A stretch of DNA of 64,000 nucleotides. Source: Enterococcus mediterraneensis (GTDB lineage Bacteria; Bacillota; Bacilli; Lactobacillales; Enterococcaceae). The DNA is taken from NCBI RefSeq assembly GCF_900604485.1, contig NZ_UWOP01000001.1:2308501-2372500 (forward strand). The letters are read 5' to 3'. Each line of letters begins with the position of its first letter. Position 1 is the stretch's first letter. The position numbers and the translations under genes are program-made. The notes below the pieces were generated by a model, which had not been told where the DNA came from, did not search any database, and was given only the letters and a program-made list of their open reading frames with translations. This document shows, in pieces, positions 59,408 to 64,000 of this stretch.

Positions 59408-60427
59408 TTGAGTATTGCATTGGTAATAACAGTCACACTCGTTATGGGTGTAATTTTTGTAAACGGTTGGACAGATGCGCCGAACGCGATCGCGACAGCA
59501 GTCTCTACGCGTGTGCTGAAACCGAATGTAGCAATCTGGATCGCAGTCGCCATGAATTTCTTAGGGGCGCTTGTGATGACAGCGTTTAACGCGCAGGTAG
59601 CAGAGACAATCAGCAACATCGTCAGCTTTGATGCGCAAGGAAATCTCGCAGCTTCTCAGATCGCGTTGGCAGCTTCGCTGTTTTCCATCGTAGTCTGGTC
59701 AGTTGCCGCTTGGTATTTTGGTATCCCGACCAGTGAATCCCACGCGTTGATCGCCGGATTGACAGGTTCAGCGATGGCATTAGGCGGTTTAGGCGCGGTC
59801 AACGGACAAGAATGGATCAAAGTTCTGATTGGGTTAGTTGTTTCGACTGTCATGGGATTTGGCGGTGGTTACTTGATTACCAAAGTGATCGTTGTCATTT
59901 TTCGAAATGTTCAGCGACGCGCGGCAAATAAATTTTTTACCATTGGTCAAGCGATCGCAGCTGCGGCGAATGCCTTTTTGCATGGCGCGCAAGATGGTCA
60001 AAAATTTATGGGGGTTTTCATGCTAGGCCTTTACTATAACAACCTAGTAGAGAAATCCGGCAACGGATTTGTCATTCCGCTATGGGTCATGGCGCTTTGT
60101 TCATTGACAATGGGCTTTGGGACTTCTGTCGGCGGTATGAAAATCATTAAATCTGTCGGAATGGACATGGTGAAGATCGAAAAATATCAAGGATTTTCAG
60201 CGGATGTCAGTGCAGCAATCTGTCTGTTTTTGGCTTCTATGTTTGGGATTCCGGTTTCTACCACCCATACGAAAACAACAGCGATCATGGGTGTGGGCGC
60301 TTCTCGACGTTTATCCAGTGTCGATTGGCGGATCGTTAAAGAAATGATCTTTGCTTGGGTGATGACTTTCCCAGGCTGTGGTGTTATCGCTTTTGTAATG
60401 GCGAAATTATTTGTAGCAATTTTTTAA
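59408..60427 (+). CDS. pit: Low-affinity inorganic phosphate transporter Pit
   Basis: A PiT-family carrier of phosphate (as metal-phosphate) using protons. About ten membrane helices; the repeated signature appears as GWTDAPNAIATAVSTRVL near the N-terminus and as GIPVSTTHTKTTAIMG in the second half. The start is uncertain: TTG 59408 lies seven bases after GGTGGT, while the reading frame stays open five codons further up. It is 12 bases before the DUF47 gene. Confidence 0.9.
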   Translation: MSIALVITVTLVMGVIFVNGWTDAPNAIATAVSTRVLKPNVAIWIAVAMNFLGALVMTAFNAQVAETISNIVSFDAQGNLAASQIALAASLFSIVVWSVAAWYFGIPTSESHALIAGLTGSAMALGGLGAVNGQEWIKVLIGLVVSTVMGFGGGYLITKVIVVIFRNVQRRAANKFFTIGQAIAAAANAFLHGAQDGQKFMGVFMLGLYYNNLVEKSGNGFVIPLWVMALCSLTMGFGTSVGGMKIIKSVGMDMVKIEKYQGFSADVSAAICLFLASMFGIPVSTTHTKTTAIMGVGASRRLSSVDWRIVKEMIFAWVMTFPGCGVIAFVMAKLFVAIF

Positions 60428-60439
60428 GGAGAGAAATCA

Positions 60440-61063
60440 ATGGCACGGAGAAAACAATACGACTTTTTTGTGGCAATGGAACATTTAGCAGAAAATGCGC
60501 ATACTGCCGCGGAGATCTTACTTGATTTGGTAAGAAACTATTCCCCAGAAAAACTGGTGTCGGAGTCGGAAAAAATTCACGATTTAGAACGAGAAGCAGA
60601 CCACATCGTTACTGAATTGACGAATGAGTTGTATGACGCCTTCATCACACCGATCGATCGGGAAGATATCTTGGTTATTTCAGAACGCCTCGATGATATT
60701 TTAGATGGGATCAACGGGATGACTTATCTTTTCGAAAATCTTGTAATCACTGAAATGCGTGAAGAAACAGATGTCTTTGCGGAAATGGTAGCGAAAGCCG
60801 CGAAAGGCGTACACACAGCGACAAAAGAATTTCCTAAATTCAAAAACTCGAAAACACTTCGCAAAATGATCGATGAGGTCAATCATACTGAATCAGATGC
60901 CGATCGACTTTACTCAAAGTTGAAGAAGGGTTTGTTCACTGAAGAAGAAAATGTCGTTGAGATCATCAAATGGAAAGATATCTACGACCGTTTTGAAGAA
61001 ATCATCAATGACAGCGAATCAGCTGTTGATATCATTGACGGTATGGTAATCAAAAACACATAA
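60440..61063 (+). CDS. DUF47 (PhoU-like) Pit accessory protein
   Basis: A 207-residue all-helical protein of the DUF47/UPF0111 family, which nearly always follows pit and is thought to regulate phosphate transport. It shows the PhoU-like metal-binding repeats EREADHIVTEL and HTESDADRLYSKL. AAGGAGAG precedes the ATG. Expected to act at the inner face of the membrane with Pit. Confidence 0.92.
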   Translation: MARRKQYDFFVAMEHLAENAHTAAEILLDLVRNYSPEKLVSESEKIHDLEREADHIVTELTNELYDAFITPIDREDILVISERLDDILDGINGMTYLFENLVITEMREETDVFAEMVAKAAKGVHTATKEFPKFKNSKTLRKMIDEVNHTESDADRLYSKLKKGLFTEEENVVEIIKWKDIYDRFEEIINDSESAVDIIDGMVIKNT

Positions 61064-61088
61064 GAAAACGGCATATGAAAGTGCTGTT

Positions 61089-61163
61089 AAAAAACACCCA
61101 AGAATTAGAAAATCAATCCTGCAAACCGCAGAGAGAGGTCGACTAATTATCGGGTGTTTTTTT
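61089..61163. terminator. Bidirectional terminator between the DUF47 and ATPase genes
   Basis: AAAAAACACCC and GGGTGTTTTTT pair as the outer stem, with AATTAG/CTAATT inside a long loop. Confidence 0.75.
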
Positions 61164-61183
61164 GTTTTTAGCTTGATTTAGAG

Positions 61184-63133
61184 TTACTGGAGATTGTTGT
61201 CTGGCGTTGCGGCACCAAGATTTCGCAATTTATACGCTTCGCAATCCAGACAGTCAGGATTTTGATGGAGGACTTTCGGCATCCGCAACATCCGTAAACC
61301 GTTGAGGATGACTAAGATCGTACTGCCTTCGTGTCCCACCACTCCCAGCGGTAAACTGATGATTTGGAAAAAGTTGGATAAGATCAAGATACCGATGACC
61401 GAGACGGAAAAAATGATATTTTGAGTGATGATCCGTTTCAATTTCAGGGAGTGGAGATGGATCTGCTGTAATTTCACCAATTCATTTTTCATCAATACCA
61501 TCTCTGCTACATCGACAGCCAGATCGGTTCCTTCTCCCATAGCGACACCGATAGATGCACTGGCTAGAGCAGGAGCGTCATTGATACCGTCGCCCACCAT
61601 GGCATTGTCACCGTAAGATTCCTTTAAATCAGCGATGATTCGAGATTTATCATCTGGTAGGCAATTGGCATGATATTCATCCAGATTCAATTTTTTAGCG
61701 ATTACTTTGGCGGTACCTTCATGATCGCCGGTCAGCATCACTGTTTGGATATTTTTTTCTTTGAAATAATGAATGACCTGATGCGCATCTGCTTTGGCAA
61801 TATCCTGTAAAGCGAAGAATGCTAACAGCTCATGATCACGAGCATAATAAATAATGGTTTTTCCGCTGTTAGAAAATTGTTGGATCAGCTTTTGATGTTT
61901 GCTGCCTAACTGCTGATAATTTGGATCATAGGCGTGTTTGCCGACTTTCCAGACAGCGTTTTGATAAACAGCTTGCAAGCCAAAGCCAGTGATCTCTTCG
62001 ATTTCTAGATTTTGCAGTTTTTCATCAAGAGATAGGTCAAAGTAATTAACGATGGCATCAGCTAGTGGATGGGTAGTTTTCGTTTCCATAGCAACGATCA
62101 TTTGCCGAATAAGCGGCGTATCTTGCAAAAAGACCGCATCCGTTACGACGGGTTTGCCTTCTGTCAGTGTGCCTGTCTTATCAAAGGCGATAGCTTTAAG
62201 GTTGGCAAAACGTTCCAACGCCGCGCCGCCTTTCAGTAAGATCCCGTTTCGAGCACTGCTGGAGATAGCAGCCAATGTAGCGGGGGTGGCTGAGGCGACC
62301 AATGCGCAAGGAGAAGCTACCACTAAAAGTACCATCCCGCGATAAAAACTTTCTTCCCAACTCCAGCCAATCAGGTAATGAGGAAGCAGGATCATCAACG
62401 GAACAATGATCAAGACGATCTTGACATAGATATTTTCGATTTTTTCGATGAAGCTTGCAGTTTGAGTTGGTCGTGCCTGAGCTTCCTCAACAAGTTTCAC
62501 GATCTTAGCCATCACAGTTTCACTGCTTACTTTGGTCACTTCGATCACCAGAGAGTTTCCTAAATTGAGTGTACCGCCGTATACTTCATCACCGACTTGT
62601 TTTTCAACAGGCATTGATTCACCGTTGACTGCGGCTTCGTTGATCGCTGAGCTTCCTTGTTGAATCGTTCCGTCGATAGGGATCGTGGCTCCTTTAGGGA
62701 CAAGTACACGATCAGCGACTGCCAATTCGGAAACAGGTATTTCTGCCAGTGTTCCGTCGGCGAGATACTTTTGCGCGGTGGCCGGCTGCAGATTCATCAA
62801 TGAAGTGATCTCTTTACGGCTTTTGTTAGTAGTGTATTCTTCCAGAAAACCGCTTAGGCAAAAAATAAAGGTCAACATCGCGCCTTCAAACCAATCGCCG
62901 ATGATGCAGGCACCGATCGCGGCCAACGCCATCAGAAGATCGACATTGACACGCTTTTTCGTAAACAGTTCTTGAAGCCCCTCCGAAGTTTGTTTCCAAC
63001 CGCCAAAAAAGATGGCGAAAAGGAATAAGAAAATAGCGATAATTTCTGAAAAAGAGCCGACGATCAGTCCGCTGATCATAAAAATCAAACAAAAAACAGT
63101 GGAGAAGAAAGCTTGCTTTTCTGTTTTACTCAT
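61184..63133 (-). CDS. P1B-4-type heavy-metal ATPase (probable Fe(II)/Co(II) exporter)
   Basis: A 649-residue P-type ATPase with phosphorylation motif DKTGTLTEG (near 318), MVGDGINDAPAL, the membrane motif SPC in VVASPCALVASAT (near 275) and HEGSTILVILNGLR (near 600). SPC with HEG(S/G)T marks subgroup P1B-4, whose members (PfeT, FrvA, CtpD, CzcP) export Fe(II) or Co(II). There is no N-terminal metal-binding domain, but the C-terminus has CLDC. I start at 63133, behind GGAGGAATC; the reading frame extends 21 codons further. A Fur/PerR-like box lies upstream. Confidence 0.92.
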   Translation of the reverse strand: MSKTEKQAFFSTVFCLIFMISGLIVGSFSEIIAIFLFLFAIFFGGWKQTSEGLQELFTKKRVNVDLLMALAAIGACIIGDWFEGAMLTFIFCLSGFLEEYTTNKSRKEITSLMNLQPATAQKYLADGTLAEIPVSELAVADRVLVPKGATIPIDGTIQQGSSAINEAAVNGESMPVEKQVGDEVYGGTLNLGNSLVIEVTKVSSETVMAKIVKLVEEAQARPTQTASFIEKIENIYVKIVLIIVPLMILLPHYLIGWSWEESFYRGMVLLVVASPCALVASATPATLAAISSSARNGILLKGGAALERFANLKAIAFDKTGTLTEGKPVVTDAVFLQDTPLIRQMIVAMETKTTHPLADAIVNYFDLSLDEKLQNLEIEEITGFGLQAVYQNAVWKVGKHAYDPNYQQLGSKHQKLIQQFSNSGKTIIYYARDHELLAFFALQDIAKADAHQVIHYFKEKNIQTVMLTGDHEGTAKVIAKKLNLDEYHANCLPDDKSRIIADLKESYGDNAMVGDGINDAPALASASIGVAMGEGTDLAVDVAEMVLMKNELVKLQQIHLHSLKLKRIITQNIIFSVSVIGILILSNFFQIISLPLGVVGHEGSTILVILNGLRMLRMPKVLHQNPDCLDCEAYKLRNLGAATPDNNLQ

Positions 63134-63206
63134 CCTGATTCCTCCTTTCATTTTCAGCATAGCATAGTCTGTTTGAAAAGAGGAACTAAGATCCATTAAC
63201 TGAGAA

Positions 63207-63221
63207 CGATAGTAATTATCA
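63207..63221 (-). promoter_or_regulatory. Fur/PerR-like box upstream of the metal ATPase
   Basis: On the minus strand, TGATAAT-T-ACTATCG agrees with the 7-1-7 Fur/PerR consensus TGATAAT-N-ATTATCA at 12 of 14 positions. It lies about 75 bases before the start codon. Bacillus pfeT, of the same subgroup, is controlled by PerR. Confidence 0.6.
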
Positions 63222-63255
63222 GTTATCCTTTTTAGATTTACCTCATAAAAGGCAT

Positions 63256-63286
63256 AAAAAAGACAGGCTATTAACAGCCTGTCTTT
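63256..63286. terminator. uppP terminator
   Basis: AAAGACAGGCT and AGCCTGTCTTT around a six-base loop; the minus-strand reading ends in six T residues just past the uppP stop. Confidence 0.88.
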
Positions 63287-63287
63287 C

Positions 63288-64000
63288 TTACATACTGATC
63301 AGCCAATAACCGATCAGGATAACACCTAAAACGATTCGATACCAACCAAATACAGTAAAGTCGTTTTTCTTGAGGTAGTTCATTAAGAATTTGATTGCTA
63401 AGATGGAAACGATAAAGGAAACGATCGTCCCAGTCAACAAAATAAAGGTTGCTTGGAATGTAAAGGTATTGCCGTCACTGATAAATTTGACTATTTTCAG
63501 CAAGCTGGCCCCAAACATAACTGGAATCCCTAAAAAGAAAGAGAATTCTGTGGCTACGAATCGGGAAGAACCGATCAAGATAGCACCTAAAATCGTCGCG
63601 CCGGAACGGGAAGTCCCTGGAATCAACGACAAAACTTGGAAAAAGCCGACGACAGCCGCAGCTTTATAAGTGAATAAATTAAGATCAGTGCATTTAGGTG
63701 TCACATTCTTGTTGCGTCTTTCTACGACGATAAATGCGATCCCGTAAACGATCAGCATGATCGCTACTGGCAAGAATTTATGAAAATGAGCATCCAGCCA
63801 ATCATCTAGCGGAATACCAATGATCGCAGCCGGTAAACAAGCAACTATAACTTTTGACCAAAGGATCCAAGTGTTTTTCTTTTCCAATTCATTTTTTTTC
63901 GGAGAAAAAGGATTCAATTTATGAAAATAAAGATAGACCACCGCAAGAATCGCGCCTAATTGGATAACGACATTGAACATAGTCATGAACTCTGCCGATT
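63288..64000 (-). CDS. uppP: Undecaprenyl-diphosphatase, 5' end outside the window
   Basis: UppP/BacA removes a phosphate from undecaprenyl diphosphate so the lipid carrier can be reused; overexpression gives bacitracin resistance in several species. The visible ~237 codons include FNVVIQLGAILAVV and the catalytic PGTSRSGATI with several membrane helices. The first ~40 residues, with the conserved Glu-rich motif, lie beyond the window, so the reading frame runs to base 64000 and the internal ATG at 63986 is not the start. Confidence 0.96.
   Translation of the reverse strand, partial: SAEFMTMFNVVIQLGAILAVVYLYFHKLNPFSPKKNELEKKNTWILWSKVIVACLPAAIIGIPLDDWLDAHFHKFLPVAIMLIVYGIAFIVVERRNKNVTPKCTDLNLFTYKAAAVVGFFQVLSLIPGTSRSGATILGAILIGSSRFVATEFSFFLGIPVMFGASLLKIVKFISDGNTFTFQATFILLTGTIVSFIVSILAIKFLMNYLKKNDFTVFGWYRIVLGVILIGYWLISM

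Overview
This window reads as chromosomal DNA of an Enterococcus-type lactic acid bacterium. The conserved blocks cdaA-cdaR-glmM, tig/clpX/ysxC, fruR-fruK-fruA, pcrA-ligA-camS-gatCAB-dagK-rlmD and comEA-comEB-comEC-holA-rpsT sit in an order I know from enterococci. The lipoprotein CamS is also typical of that group. Base composition of the core genes looks higher than in E. faecalis or E. faecium. A group such as E. casseliflavus/E. gallinarum would fit, but this is a guess and not shown by the sequence.

Layout. 1-9.4 kb: the end of whiA, a thioredoxin-fold protein, c-di-AMP cyclase and its regulator, glmM facing glmS, a glmS self-cleaving ribozyme with its promoter, sppA, and an RDD membrane protein gene split by a frameshift. 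9.5-16.6 kb: a TPR protein, trigger factor, MsrA, ClpX, the GTPase YsxC, and a two-gene unit of unknown function. 16.6-27.9 kb: the fructose operon, a cytoplasmic alpha-amylase, a convergent MFS exporter/MarR pair with matching operators, a ClC channel, and PcrA. 28-36.9 kb: DNA ligase, CamS, the GatCAB amidotransferase, diacylglycerol kinase and an rRNA methylase.

36.9-45.2 kb is the accessory part and is visibly more AT-rich. It holds a cytidine-deaminase-like gene, a phosphotransferase gene between two diverged copies of a ~340 bp terminator-promoter module, the FetAB-type ABC exporter, an McrBC-type modification-dependent restriction pair whose McrB carries an EVE-like region, and a M23 peptidase without a signal peptide.

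45.6-47.5 kb is a tightly coupled operon of two paralogous DUF1538 membrane proteins plus a PII-superfamily protein. I consider it the best candidate for an undescribed system. 47.6-54.2 kb: a MATE exporter, a phosphoglycerate mutase, an ACT/UPF0210 pair, a HAD phosphatase, and a stress-type unit (HesB-like protein, cysteine hydrolase, TetR regulator) with a clear candidate operator. 54.3-64 kb: the comE operon, holA, rpsT, a Pit phosphate transporter with its DUF47 partner, a P1B-4-type Fe/Co-exporting ATPase with a Fur/PerR-like box, and the truncated uppP gene.

No rRNA, tRNA, CRISPR array or recognisable insertion sequence was found. All assignments come from reading motifs and context; no database search was run.
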